NCBI RefSeq assembly: GCF_000485905.1
Contig: NC_022664.1
Coordinates: forward strand, 1,178,001-1,242,000
DNA: 64,000 nt
From: Spiribacter curvatus
Lineage (GTDB): Bacteria > Pseudomonadota > Gammaproteobacteria > Nitrococcales > Nitrococcaceae
Direction of reading: 5' to 3'
The first letter of the stretch is position 1. Each line of letters opens with the position of its first letter. Shown in pieces: positions 19,013 through 27,887 of this stretch. Under the pieces are notes generated by a model, which was not told where the DNA came from, did not search any database, and saw only the letters and a program-made list of their open reading frames with translations. A program made the translations under genes and the position numbers.

Positions 19013-19435
19013 TTATCCGCTGGCGGCGATGAGGGCCGGATCGGCGGCGAGATCAGCGAGCGTGATCCCACCCAGGAAGGCCTCGATCTGATCGGAGAGT
19101 TCGGCCCACAGATCGTGGGTGATACAGCGATTGCCCTCGGCGCAGTTCTCGTCACCGCCGCAGGCCGTGGTGTCCACGCGCTGCTCCACAGCAAGGATAA
19201 CGGCCGCGATGCTGATGCGATCGGCCGCCATTGCCAGCTGGTAGCCGCCGCCGGGCCCCCGTACCCCATGGACCAACCCGTGCCGACGCAGCTGAGCGAA
19301 AAGCTGCTCGAGATACGACAGCGACAGGTCCTGGCGCTGGGAGATATCGGCGAGTGTCACCGGCCCATTCCCCTGGTGCAGGGCCAGATCCATGATGGTG
19401 GTGACCGCGTAGCGCCCCTTCGTGGACAGACGCAT
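19013..19435 (-). CDS. iscR: IscR, Rrf2-family iron-sulfur cluster regulator
   Basis: A 140-residue Rrf2 winged-helix regulator starting [20 protein letters not shown]. Cysteines are at 92, 98 and 104 with His at 107, exactly the [2Fe-2S] ligand spacing of E. coli IscR, within [22 protein letters not shown]. IscR senses cluster status and controls Fe-S assembly genes. The recognition helix region [18 protein letters not shown] is canonical. No iscSUA genes are in the window: the upstream neighbour is a DUF1249 gene 12 bases away and the downstream neighbour converges. The protein is slightly shorter than E. coli IscR (162). Confidence 0.87.
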   Translation of the reverse strand: MRLSTKGRYAVTTIMDLALHQGNGPVTLADISQRQDLSLSYLEQLFAQLRRHGLVHGVRGPGGGYQLAMAADRISIAAVILAVEQRVDTTACGGDENCAEGNRCITHDLWAELSDQIEAFLGGITLADLAADPALIAASG

Positions 19436-19447
19436 CAGCCGTGCCCC

Positions 19448-19921
19448 TCAGACCGACCAGCGACGTGCCGCTGGCCGCAGGATGACCGCATCCCCCTCGG
19501 TCGTGGGAAACCCATGCCCCTCGCCCAGACAATACAGCAGCCAGCGATTGAGGAAGCGATTGGCCGCCCAGCGCCACGCCAGCACTCCCCGCGCCGAAAC
19601 CTCGGCGTCGGTCTTCATCACCTCAGCCACCCGGGCGTCGTGATAGATGCGGACTTGCAGATCGGGCAACGACTCGTCGCCCTCCGCCCGGGGAAAGCGG
19701 TGGGTCAGCATCAGCGTGGTCGTATATGGGCAGCGCTCGATCACTTCGAGGTGCAGATCAGGCCCGCGGTCAACACTCGAGACCTGCGCATCGCGCCGGC
19801 CGTCGAGCTGAGGGACGAGTCGGCGCAGATAGATATAGTTGCTTTCGTAGAGCTCCATCAGCGCCGCGAAACTGCCGTGTGGCGGCCGTTCCGCAACGAT
19901 ATTGCCGGTCTGCATCATCAT
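19448..19921 (-). CDS. DUF1249 family protein (YqiB-like)
   Basis: A 157-residue soluble protein of the DUF1249 family, seen in ELYESNYIYLRRLVPQL, TLMLTHRFP, DLQVRIYHDARVAEVM and the tail KWAANRFLNRWL-like segment (WRWAANRFLNRWLLYCLGEGHGF). In enterobacteria the homologue yqiB sits next to cpdA/parE, and the function is unknown. Here it is followed by iscR at 12 bases on the same strand. The start is uncertain between two adjacent ATGs and one two codons downstream. Confidence 0.8.
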   Translation of the reverse strand: MMMQTGNIVAERPPHGSFAALMELYESNYIYLRRLVPQLDGRRDAQVSSVDRGPDLHLEVIERCPYTTTLMLTHRFPRAEGDESLPDLQVRIYHDARVAEVMKTDAEVSARGVLAWRWAANRFLNRWLLYCLGEGHGFPTTEGDAVILRPAARRWSV

Positions 19922-19983
19922 GCGCGAATCGTAGCACAGGCACTGACCGGGCGACGCCCCCGACTGGCAATGCGACCGCGAAT

Positions 19984-20805
19984 TTAATACAGTCGCCGCG
20001 GTAATTGGCGGGACTGAATGATCATGGCGGCGATCTCCTCGATGGACATGGTCGTTGTGTTCGAAAAAGGCAGTTTCTCTTGGTGAAAGAGCCCCTCGGC
20101 GCGGACGGTCTCATACTGGCACTGGCGCAGCGATGCGTAGCGGGTGTTGGCGCGCCGCTCGGCCCGGATCTGGGCCAGTCGCTCGGGCCGGATCGTGAGC
20201 GCATACACCCGCTGGCGATACGGCCGCAGCACCTCCGGCAACCGACCACTCAACAGGTCATCATCGGTCAGCGGGTAGTTGGCGGCATAGATCCCGTACT
20301 GCAGCGCCATGTAGATACAGGTCGGCGTCTTGCCGCAGCGCGACACACCCACCAGAATCACGTCTGCCTGTTCATAATGGCGCACAGCCGCGCCATCGTC
20401 AGCGGAGAGGGCGTAGTTCATGGCATCAATGCGTAGCTTGTACGCCCCGGGGTCAGCAATGCCATGGCTGCGGCCGATGGTATGGCTCGACTCCATACCC
20501 AGTTCACTTTCCAGCGGTCCGATGAAGGTGTCAAAGAAGTCCAGCACGACGGCGTTTACCCGGCGCAGGCGATTACGCAGACCCGCGTCGATGATCGTGC
20601 TGAACACAATCGGCCGCGACTGGTTGCGTCGCCCCGCCGCCTCGATCCGCTCGATCGCGGCATCAACCGCCTCGGGGCTGTCGGTGAACGGCATGCTGAC
20701 CGGTGAGCAGTCGAGCGCAAATTGGGTCAACAGACTCTGGCCGAGCGTCTCGGCGGTGATGCCGGTGCGATCGGAGATAAAGAAAACGCTACGCGGGTCA
20801 GACAT
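19984..20805 (-). CDS. ppsR: PEP synthase regulatory protein (bifunctional kinase/pyrophosphorylase)
   Basis: A 273-residue DUF299-family protein that inactivates PEP synthase by ADP-dependent threonine phosphorylation and reactivates it with Pi. The start at 20805 gives MSDPRSVFFISDRTGITAETLG, the family N-terminus; a TTG further upstream is unlikely. The nucleotide-binding loop is GVSRCGKTPTCIYMALQYG, followed by AANYPLTDDDL. It is divergently arranged from ppsA, its target, across 77 bases, a standard gammaproteobacterial layout that confirms both assignments. Confidence 0.95.
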   Translation of the reverse strand: MSDPRSVFFISDRTGITAETLGQSLLTQFALDCSPVSMPFTDSPEAVDAAIERIEAAGRRNQSRPIVFSTIIDAGLRNRLRRVNAVVLDFFDTFIGPLESELGMESSHTIGRSHGIADPGAYKLRIDAMNYALSADDGAAVRHYEQADVILVGVSRCGKTPTCIYMALQYGIYAANYPLTDDDLLSGRLPEVLRPYRQRVYALTIRPERLAQIRAERRANTRYASLRQCQYETVRAEGLFHQEKLPFSNTTTMSIEEIAAMIIQSRQLPRRLY

Positions 20806-20882
20806 GGCAGGACTCAGCTTGATGGACCACAATCGGCGGTCAGTGTACCGGTGTGGAAAAAACTTTTAACGGGAGAGCGGTA

Positions 20883-23258
20883 GTGAGCGAATACGTAGTC
20901 TGGTTCGAGTCGCTGGGCATGAATGATGTCGAGCGCGTTGGCGGCAAGAATGCCTCCCTCGGGGAGATGATCAGCAATCTATCCGATGCCGGCGTGCAGG
21001 TACCGGGCGGATTCGCGACGACCGCACAGGCTTACTGGGATTTCCTTGACGAGAGCGGCCTGAGACCGCGGATTGAGGCCGCCCTCGAGGGGCTTGATAT
21101 CGACGATGTCCAGGAACTCGCCCGGGTGGGCGCGAGGATCCGTGAGATGATTATCGAGACGCCCTTCCCCGCCCCGCTGCATGATGCAATCACCACCGCG
21201 TGGCATCAGCTCGTCGAACGGGCACGAAAAACCGATCTATCGGTGGCGGTACGCTCCTCAGCGACGGCCGAGGACCTGCCAGACGCCTCCTTTGCCGGGC
21301 AGCAGGAGACCTTCCTCAATGTCCGCGGTCTTGATGATGTGATGCGCACCATCCGCGACGTCTTCGCCTCATTGTTCAACGATCGGGCGATTTCCTACCG
21401 CGTCCACCACAACTTCGCGCATGCCAAGGTGGCACTGTCCGCTGGCATCCAGGAGATGGCGCGCACCGATATCGGCGCCTCGGGAGTGATGTTCACCATG
21501 GACACCGAGTCGGGTTTCCGCGATGTGGTGTTCGTGACCGCCTCCAACGGCCTGGGCGAGACGGTTGTTCAGGGGTCGGTCAACCCGGACGAATTCTACG
21601 TCCATAAGGCCACCCTCGCCGCCGGTCGCCCGGCGGTCCTGCGGCGGATGCTGGGCGAAAAGGCCATCAAGATGGTCTATGACGATGACCCCAGCAGCGA
21701 TGAAACCGTGCAGATCATCGAGAACCCCGAAGCCGACCGGATGCGATTCTGTCTGACCGATGAGGAGGTGGAGTCCCTCGGCCGGCAGGCCATGACCATC
21801 GAGGCCCATTATGGCCGCCCGATGGATATTGAGTGGGGCAAGGACGGCGAGACCGGACGCCTCTATATCCTCCAGGCCCGCCCAGAGACGGTCAAAAGCC
21901 GTGACGGCGGTCAGAGCCTCCAGCGCTATCAGCTCCATGAGCGTGGCCAGGTGATGGTCGAGGGACGTGCTATCGGGCAGCGTATCGGCGCGGGGCGTGC
22001 CCGTGTGGTGGACGACCTTAACGACATGCACACCGTTGAGGCGGGGGATGTACTGGTCACTGACATGACGGATCCCGACTGGGAGCCGATCATGAAGCGT
22101 GCCTCGGCGATCGTCACCAATCGCGGTGGGCGTACCTGCCACGCGGCGATCATCGCCCGTGAGCTGGGCATTCCGGCAGTGGTGGGGACCGGGAATGGCA
22201 CCGACCGCCTGCACGACGGCACCGAGGTGACGGTGTCCAGCGCCGAGGGCGATACGGGCTACATCTACCGCGGCATCCAGGATTTCGAGATACGCAACAT
22301 CGAGCTCGGCAATATGCCGGAGCTGCCATTCAAGATCATGATGAACGTGGGCAACCCCGACCGGGCCTTCGATTTCGCTCAGCTGCCGAATGCCGGCGTT
22401 GGCCTGGCGCGGCTCGAGTTCATCATCAACCGGATGATCGGTATCCACCCGCGCGCACTGCTCGAATATGACCAGCAGTCCGATGACCTCAAAGCGGTGA
22501 TCGACAACCAGATCGCTGGCTATGATGATCCGGTCGGCTTCTATGTCGATAAGCTCGCCGAGGGCATCAGCACCCTCGCGGCAAGCTTCGCCGATCAGCC
22601 AGTGATCGTGCGGATGTCAGACTTCAAGTCCAACGAATACGCCAACCTCATCGGCGGCGAGGCCTACGAACCCGAGGAGGAAAACCCGATGATCGGGTTT
22701 CGCGGGGCCTCACGCTACATATCCGATGATTTCCGCCCATGCTTCGAACTCGAGTGCCGCGCATTGCGCAAGGTCCGTGAGGAAATGGGGCTGACCAATG
22801 TCTGGATCATGATTCCGTTCGTGCGCACACCCGAGGAGGGACGTCAGGTCGTGGATCTGCTCGCGCAGAATGGCCTCGAGAAAGGCAAGGATGGGCTGAA
22901 GGTCATCATGATGTGCGAGCTGCCGTCTAATGCGGTACTTGCCGATGAGTTCCTGGAGATCTTTGACGGCTATTCCATCGGCTCCAACGACCTCACTCAG
23001 CTGACGCTGGGACTGGACCGCGACTCGGGTCTGATCGCACATCTGTTTGAAGAGCGTGATCCCGCCGTCAAGGCGTTGCTGCATATGGCCATTCAGGCGG
23101 CTAATCGCGCGGGCAAGTACGTCGGCATCTGTGGCCAGGGACCGTCCGATCATCCCGACCTCGCGCGCTGGCTGATGGAGGAAGGTATCGACAGCATTTC
23201 CCTTAATCCGGACAGCGTGGTCGAGACCTGGCTGTACCTCGGCGGTGAGACGACTTGA
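20883..23258 (+). CDS. ppsA: phosphoenolpyruvate synthase
   Basis: A 791-residue PEP synthase that makes PEP, AMP and Pi from pyruvate and ATP for gluconeogenesis. The GTG at 20883 is chosen because GGGAGA lies six bases upstream and it gives the family's usual length (792 in E. coli); an earlier GTG at 20853 lacks a site. N-terminal ATP-grasp motifs include [31 protein letters not shown] and EWGKDG. The swivelling domain has [16 protein letters not shown] with the catalytic His. The C-terminal TIM barrel has GFRGASRYI and [18 protein letters not shown] plus the GICGQGPSD catalytic-Cys loop. The regulator ppsR is adjacent. Confidence 0.97.
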   Translation: MSEYVVWFESLGMNDVERVGGKNASLGEMISNLSDAGVQVPGGFATTAQAYWDFLDESGLRPRIEAALEGLDIDDVQELARVGARIREMIIETPFPAPLHDAITTAWHQLVERARKTDLSVAVRSSATAEDLPDASFAGQQETFLNVRGLDDVMRTIRDVFASLFNDRAISYRVHHNFAHAKVALSAGIQEMARTDIGASGVMFTMDTESGFRDVVFVTASNGLGETVVQGSVNPDEFYVHKATLAAGRPAVLRRMLGEKAIKMVYDDDPSSDETVQIIENPEADRMRFCLTDEEVESLGRQAMTIEAHYGRPMDIEWGKDGETGRLYILQARPETVKSRDGGQSLQRYQLHERGQVMVEGRAIGQRIGAGRARVVDDLNDMHTVEAGDVLVTDMTDPDWEPIMKRASAIVTNRGGRTCHAAIIARELGIPAVVGTGNGTDRLHDGTEVTVSSAEGDTGYIYRGIQDFEIRNIELGNMPELPFKIMMNVGNPDRAFDFAQLPNAGVGLARLEFIINRMIGIHPRALLEYDQQSDDLKAVIDNQIAGYDDPVGFYVDKLAEGISTLAASFADQPVIVRMSDFKSNEYANLIGGEAYEPEEENPMIGFRGASRYISDDFRPCFELECRALRKVREEMGLTNVWIMIPFVRTPEEGRQVVDLLAQNGLEKGKDGLKVIMMCELPSNAVLADEFLEIFDGYSIGSNDLTQLTLGLDRDSGLIAHLFEERDPAVKALLHMAIQAANRAGKYVGICGQGPSDHPDLARWLMEEGIDSISLNPDSVVETWLYLGGETT

Positions 23259-24094
23259 TGGCCGAAATCATGCCACCGGTGATCACCCCGGAGCACCTCG
23301 TCGCGCACCTCGGTAACAGCGACCTGCAAGTGGTTTTCGTCGGAGACGGAGCGGTCTACACCCAGGGCCATATCGAGGGCGCGACCTGCATCCGCTATAG
23401 CGATCTCGTCACTCGCCGGCCACCGGCCAGTGGCGCCCTGCCAGACGCATCAGACCTGGCCGTTGTGCTGGGAGAGGCGGGCATCACGCCATCAACGCAT
23501 GTCATCGCGTATGATGCCAGCGGCGGCGGCGCCGCCTCGCGTCTGCTCTGGACGCTCGACTGTCTAGGCCACTGGCACTGGTCACTGCTCGATGGCGGGT
23601 TAGGCGCCTGGCAGGCTGAAGGGCGGGCGCTGGTCAGTGGCCCGCCAGAGACAGACACTGGCACGGCACCTTACCCGGCGGCGTTGGACCATGGCTTTGC
23701 GCGCGCGGATGCGGACTATATCCAGGCCCACCTGGACGACCCCGATGTCATGATCGTGGATGCGCGATCGCCAGCGGAATACCGTGGTGAGGTTGTGCGT
23801 GCACAGCGCAATGGCCATATCCCCGGTGCCGTCAACCTCGAGTGGACCGACAATGTCGATCCTGACCGCGATGGCCGCCTGCGCCCCGCAGCCGCCTTAA
23901 TGCAGGATTACGCCGACCTCGGCGTCACGCCTGACCATGAGATCGTCACCCACTGCCAGACTCACCATCGATCGGCGTTGACCTATGTCGTCCTGCGATC
24001 CCTGGGCTTTAAGAGGGTGCGCGGCTATGACGGCTCGTGGTCGGAATGGGGCAACGATCCAAGCCGACCGGTCAGCACAGCGACAGACGACTGA
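23258..24094 (+). CDS. sulfurtransferase (tandem rhodanese)
   Basis: A 278-residue two-rhodanese-domain sulfurtransferase. The ATG overlaps the last base of the ppsA stop (TGATG), so translation is probably coupled. The inactive N-terminal rhodanese copy spans about residues 1-125 (GHIEGATCIRYSDL) and the active C-terminal copy about 145-275 (VDARSPAEYRG, GHIPGAVNLEW). The active-site loop reads THCQTHHRS, giving Cys followed five residues later by Arg; this is not the CG[ST]GV[ST] loop of 3-mercaptopyruvate sulfurtransferase nor the CRYGHR of classic thiosulfate:cyanide enzymes. It therefore probably uses thiosulfate or another sulfane donor; the acceptor is unknown. Confidence 0.85.
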   Translation: MAEIMPPVITPEHLVAHLGNSDLQVVFVGDGAVYTQGHIEGATCIRYSDLVTRRPPASGALPDASDLAVVLGEAGITPSTHVIAYDASGGGAASRLLWTLDCLGHWHWSLLDGGLGAWQAEGRALVSGPPETDTGTAPYPAALDHGFARADADYIQAHLDDPDVMIVDARSPAEYRGEVVRAQRNGHIPGAVNLEWTDNVDPDRDGRLRPAAALMQDYADLGVTPDHEIVTHCQTHHRSALTYVVLRSLGFKRVRGYDGSWSEWGNDPSRPVSTATDD

Positions 24095-24107
24095 TACCGC
24101 CTGCGGA

Positions 24108-24668
24108 TCATCGGCCGCGAGCGGCCTCGCAGAGGAACTGTGACCGGTAGTGACGCAGCTCGTTGATTGAGTCGCGGATATCATCCAGCGCCAGGTGGGT
24201 GGCGTTTTTCTGGCTACTGTCGACCGCTGCAGGCATCCAGCGCCGCGCGAGCTCCTTGAGGGTGCTCACATCGATATGGCGGTAGTGGAAGTAGCGCATG
24301 AGCTCGGGCATTACTCGGTGGAGGAAACGACGATCCTGACAGATGCTGTTACCACACATCGGCGACACGCCCGCCGGCACCCATTGCTCGAGAAAACGCA
24401 GTGTCTGGCGCTCGGCCTCCGACTCATCGACGCGACTCTGGCGGACCCGCTCAATCAGACCCGAACCGCCATGCTGGCTTTGATTCCACTGATCCATTCC
24501 GTCAAGGACCGGCTCGGGCTGGTGGATCGCCAGCACCGGTCCCTCAGCGAGGATATTAAGCTCGGCATCGGTGACGATCGTGGCGATCTCGATGACCTGG
24601 TCGTTGTCGACGTCAAGACCGGTCATTTCCAGATCGATCCAGATGAGGTTATTCGCCGAATAGAGCAT
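24108..24668 (-). CDS. orn: oligoribonuclease
   Basis: A 186-residue DEDDh 3'-5' exonuclease that degrades di- to short oligoribonucleotides, including pGpG. The start at 24668 gives [19 protein letters not shown], with the first acidic pair D/E; then [16 protein letters not shown]-like ([14 protein letters not shown]), [12 protein letters not shown], and the [14 protein letters not shown] motif with the final His and Asp. Length matches Orn (about 181). It is divergent from rsgA across 73 bases, an arrangement common in gammaproteobacteria. Confidence 0.95.
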   Translation of the reverse strand: MLYSANNLIWIDLEMTGLDVDNDQVIEIATIVTDAELNILAEGPVLAIHQPEPVLDGMDQWNQSQHGGSGLIERVRQSRVDESEAERQTLRFLEQWVPAGVSPMCGNSICQDRRFLHRVMPELMRYFHYRHIDVSTLKELARRWMPAAVDSSQKNATHLALDDIRDSINELRHYRSQFLCEAARGR

Positions 24669-24741
24669 GTAAACGGGTCCCGGTTGAGTGACTGGAACCG
24701 CCAGTCTATCAAAGCCCTCCACCAACAGAATGATGACACCA

Positions 24742-25629
24742 ATGAATGAATCGACGGCCCGCGTCGTGATGGGCAGCGGCGACCACTGTCTGGTTGCCGA
24801 CCCCGACGGCAGCCTGCATCGCTGCCGGCCCCGCCGTCGCCGTGATCCGCGACCGGTCTGTGGTGACCGGGTGGAGTGGAGCGCCGATTCCCCCGACGGC
24901 TGGATCGACGTGATCCAGCCCCGTCGTAATCTGATCGAGCGCGGTGATTTTCGCGGGCGGCCGCGGGGGTTGGCCGCGAACATCGACCGGATTGTTCTGG
25001 TCGTCGCCCCCGAGCCGGTCCCCGATGCCCTGCTGGTGGATCGATATATCGTCCTCAGTGAGGCCCTCGATATCCCGTTAATGCTCTGGTGTCACAAACA
25101 GGATCTGGCTTCGAGCGCTCAATCAATGCCAATGCGAGCGATCCAGCGACGCTTTGAAGCCATGGGCATTCCGATGATGACCGGCAGTACACACGATCCC
25201 GAGGCCCTGAACCGATTGAGGACCGCCACCCGTGGCGAGACCCTGATTCTTGTGGGCCAGTCCGGTGTCGGTAAGTCATCCATCACGCAGGCCCTGGTCC
25301 CGACAGCAAGCTTGAGAATCGGACAGATATCGGCCAGCAGCGGTCAGGGCCGGCATACCACCAGCGAGACAACGCTATTCGATCGCCCCGACGGGGGTGC
25401 CCTGATCGACTCACCAGGCGTGCGCACGTTGCGTCTTGATCATCTGCAGCCAGGTGCCGTCGACGCCGCCTATCCAGTGATCGCTGAGGCGACCCGACGC
25501 TGCCGGTTCAATGACTGCCGCCACGGCAGCGAACCGGACTGCGGTATCCGCGCGGGTCTTGCAGCTGGCCATATCGACCCAGAGGCCCTGCAACGCTGGC
25601 AGCGGCTGCGTCAGGAAACCCGCGGATGA
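24742..25629 (+). CDS. rsgA: small ribosomal subunit biogenesis GTPase RsgA
   Basis: A 295-residue circularly permuted GTPase that helps 30S maturation. An OB-fold occupies roughly residues 1-75 ([16 protein letters not shown]). In the permuted GTPase, G4 appears as WCHKQDL in place of the usual NKxDL, G1 is [10 protein letters not shown] and G3 is DSPGVRTL. The C-terminal zinc site shows [16 protein letters not shown] with Cys and His ligands. The OB-fold is preceded by only a short N-terminus. The ATG at 24742 is preferred over ATGs at 24730 and 24733, though without a strong ribosome site. The altered G4 (HKQD for NKxD) is unusual but seen in some homologues. Confidence 0.93.
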   Translation: MNESTARVVMGSGDHCLVADPDGSLHRCRPRRRRDPRPVCGDRVEWSADSPDGWIDVIQPRRNLIERGDFRGRPRGLAANIDRIVLVVAPEPVPDALLVDRYIVLSEALDIPLMLWCHKQDLASSAQSMPMRAIQRRFEAMGIPMMTGSTHDPEALNRLRTATRGETLILVGQSGVGKSSITQALVPTASLRIGQISASSGQGRHTTSETTLFDRPDGGALIDSPGVRTLRLDHLQPGAVDAAYPVIAEATRRCRFNDCRHGSEPDCGIRAGLAAGHIDPEALQRWQRLRQETRG

Positions 25630-26120
25630 CGATCTTCTTTGTGCTACTTGCCGTTGTCGCCGGGGCGGTGCTGAGCAATCGGCATGGGTTCGATGCCGTG
25701 ATCGGGGCGGTGCTCTCGGCCGGTGAGCTGATGGCATTGGTGCTGCCGCTGGTCATCATCGCCATTGTCATGGCCGCCTACGCGCAGGCGCTTTTACCAC
25801 GCGCCGTCGTCGAGCGATGGTTGGGACGCGATGCTGGGTGGCGCGGGCTTTTCATTGCGATGGCCGCCGGTGCGATCACCCCCGGCGGCCCGTTCATGGC
25901 TTTCCCGCTCGTGGTTGGGCTGCGGGCGATCGGGGCATCATTCCCCGTATGCATCACCTATCTCACCGCGTGGTCTGTGCTCGGCATTCAGCGCATCCTG
26001 ATCTGGGAGCTGCCCTTTTTTGGCACCGACTTCGTCATCCTGCGTCTCATCGTTTCGCTCCCCCTGCCACTGATTGCCGGCATGGCCAGCCAATGGCTTG
26101 GCGATCCAGCGCGCCACTGA
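25626..26120 (+). CDS. half-size membrane permease-like protein, first copy
   Basis: A 164-residue protein with about four membrane segments whose ATG overlaps the rsgA stop (ATGA). The motif AAGAITPGGPFMAFPLVVGL, then an acidic-free AWSVLGIQRILIWELPFFG, is repeated in the next gene (PGGP ... AFPL ... TGWS ... HRTLAFELPTLG). This PGGP/AFPL pattern resembles the repeated half of the UPF0718/DUF318 permease family (ArsP-like), in which both halves are normally in one polypeptide. The substrate is unknown, and the family link is by motif only. Confidence 0.6.
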   Translation: MTIFFVLLAVVAGAVLSNRHGFDAVIGAVLSAGELMALVLPLVIIAIVMAAYAQALLPRAVVERWLGRDAGWRGLFIAMAAGAITPGGPFMAFPLVVGLRAIGASFPVCITYLTAWSVLGIQRILIWELPFFGTDFVILRLIVSLPLPLIAGMASQWLGDPARH

Positions 26121-26606
26121 ATGCTCTACGCCTACCTCAGTGTGCTTGCCCTCACCCTCGCGCTGGGCGTGCTTGGCCACCGGCATGAGCATGTGCGGCA
26201 TCGCGCGGTGCTGCAGGGTGCATGGCAACAGCTCGCGCCGTTGTTGATCCGCCTACCCATTGCCCTGATCGCGGCCAGTTTTCTGGGTGAGCTCATTCCT
26301 CAGGCCCTGTTCGGTCGCTGGCTTGGCGAGAACTCGGGATTCATCGGGATCCTCATCGCCTCAGTGCTGGGCGGCGTTCTCCCCGGCGGGCCCGTCGTCG
26401 CCTTCCCGCTGATTCTCGTCTTTGAGCGTGCCGGTGTCGGCGTGCCGCAACTGATTGCGCTGCTCACGGGCTGGTCATGCGTTGCCCTGCATCGCACGCT
26501 CGCCTTTGAACTGCCCACCCTGGGCTGGCCGTTTGTCTGGCGGCGCTGGCTCGTGAGTATGATCCTCGTGCCTATGGCCGGTCTGATTGCCCTTGCCTGG
26601 CTCTGA
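26121..26606 (+). CDS. half-size membrane permease-like protein, second copy
   Basis: A 161-residue protein with about four membrane segments. Its ATG begins at the base right after the stop of the previous gene, so the two are certainly co-transcribed and probably translated by re-initiation. It shares with its neighbour the block GGVLPGGPVVAFPLIL, an LLTGWSCVALHRTLAFELPTLGWPF segment and a WLGE near residue 65. The two proteins probably pair as pseudo-symmetric halves of one transporter. The next gene is over 200 bases downstream. Confidence 0.6.
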   Translation: MLYAYLSVLALTLALGVLGHRHEHVRHRAVLQGAWQQLAPLLIRLPIALIAASFLGELIPQALFGRWLGENSGFIGILIASVLGGVLPGGPVVAFPLILVFERAGVGVPQLIALLTGWSCVALHRTLAFELPTLGWPFVWRRWLVSMILVPMAGLIALAWL

Positions 26607-26619
26607 TCCACTACAGGGT

Positions 26620-26649
26620 TTGCAGTTATCAGAAAAGTTGATCTATAGT
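26620..26649 (+). promoter_or_regulatory. candidate promoter of the betaine ABC operon
   Basis: TTGCAG (26620-26625) and TATAGT (26644-26649) are separated by 18 bases in a locally AT-rich stretch, followed by a leader of roughly 190 bases to the binding-protein start. The leader has several short inverted repeats but no riboswitch that I recognise. The call rests on consensus match and position only. Confidence 0.35.
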
Positions 26650-26845
26650 TAAGACACACTGGATACGGAGACCGGGTTATTCATTACCCGATTAACCGCC
26701 TGACATTCGACCGCACGCTGGGTGCGGCAGACTCTCCCTTTACCATCGCAACGGTGTGTGCGGAATGCGTCACCCCCGGGGACGACTGTGCTCGTACCGA
26801 ATGATGGCGAATCCTTTAGTTGAAACGTAGATAATGGAGCTAACC

Positions 26846-27808
26846 ATGAGTAAGCGTCCCCTTTACGCCCTGGCCCTCGCCGGTGCAATGGTGCCGATGG
26901 CGGCCAATGCCGAGTGCGGCGAGGTATCCGTGGCGGAGATGAACTGGACTTCCGGCGGCATTATGACCGGCGTCACCGAGTTCCTGCTCGAGCAGGGTTA
27001 TGGTTGTGATGTCACCGTCGTGCCGTCAGCCACCACGACCGCCATCACATCGCTGGCGGAGAACAACGAGCCGGACATCGTCCCCGAGATGTGGGTCAAC
27101 TCCGCGCCGCTGTACTTTGAGCTCGCCGAGGAAGGCAAGGTCATGAAGGCCTCCGATGCCTTCAGCAAGGGCGGTACCGAGCACTGGCTCGTCCCGAGCT
27201 ATCTGGTCGAGGAGCATCCTGAACTGGCGACGATCGAGGGTGTCCTGAACAACCCGGAACTGGTCGGTGCCCGCTTCCACAACTGCCCCGATGGCTGGGG
27301 CTGCCGGATCGTCAACGACTCGCTGAAGGAGGCCTTCGAGCTGGAGGACAACGGCATCGAGGTGTTCAACCACGGCTCGGGTGAGACCCTGCAGGCCGCG
27401 ATGGCATCGGCCTACGAGGCGGAAGAGCCCTACTTCGGCTACTACTGGGGCCCCACCGCCCCGCTCGGCAAGTATGACTTCGTCAGCATCGATCTGGGTC
27501 CCTACAACTCGGATGTGCATGACTGCAACCAGAACCCTGAGTGCGACGAAGTGGGTGTTTCCTCCTTCCCCTCCGCCAGCGTGTTCAATGTAGTCACCGC
27601 TGACCTCGCCGAGCGCGAGCCGGAAGCCTATCAGCTGATGCAGAACGTCACATTCGACAATGACGTGATGAATGGCATGCTTGCATGGCATTCCGACAAC
27701 GAGGCAAGCGTTGATGAGGCTGTCGTCTACTACCTGCAGAACAATCAGGATGAGTGGATGAGCTGGCTCAGTGAGGACGCCCGCGCCAATGTCGCCGGCA
27801 TGTTCTAG
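26846..27808 (+). CDS. glycine betaine/proline-type ABC transporter substrate-binding protein
   Basis: A 320-residue periplasmic receptor of the OpuAC/ProX family. The start at 26846 (MSKRPLYALALAGAM) has GGAGC upstream and gives a signal peptide ending AANA; the in-frame ATG at 26834 is an alternative. Aromatic residues suited to a quaternary-ammonium cage appear in EMNWTSGG, VPEMWVNSAP, EHWLVPSYL and YFGYYWGPTAP. Paired cysteines (AECGE, YGCD, NCPDGWGC, HDCNQNPECD) suggest disulfides in the mature protein. It is the first gene of a binding protein-permease-ATPase operon. Betaine, proline betaine or choline are the likely ligands. Confidence 0.9.
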   Translation: MSKRPLYALALAGAMVPMAANAECGEVSVAEMNWTSGGIMTGVTEFLLEQGYGCDVTVVPSATTTAITSLAENNEPDIVPEMWVNSAPLYFELAEEGKVMKASDAFSKGGTEHWLVPSYLVEEHPELATIEGVLNNPELVGARFHNCPDGWGCRIVNDSLKEAFELEDNGIEVFNHGSGETLQAAMASAYEAEEPYFGYYWGPTAPLGKYDFVSIDLGPYNSDVHDCNQNPECDEVGVSSFPSASVFNVVTADLAEREPEAYQLMQNVTFDNDVMNGMLAWHSDNEASVDEAVVYYLQNNQDEWMSWLSEDARANVAGMF

Positions 27809-27831
27809 ATAGCGGTCCCCCAGGGAGCGCG

Positions 27832-27862
27832 GGCGTCGGGGATTTATTCCCCGGCGCCTTTT
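27832..27862 (+). terminator. intercistronic hairpin with U-tract (attenuating terminator)
   Basis: GGCGTCGGGGA (27832-27842) pairs with TCCCCGGCGCC (27848-27858) around a five-base loop with one G-U pair, followed by TTTTC. It lies between the stop of the betaine receptor gene and the permease start 25 bases later, so it probably causes partial termination and makes more receptor than membrane subunits. Confidence 0.75.
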
Positions 27863-27887
27863 CTTATTCCATAAGAGGAACCCGCCG

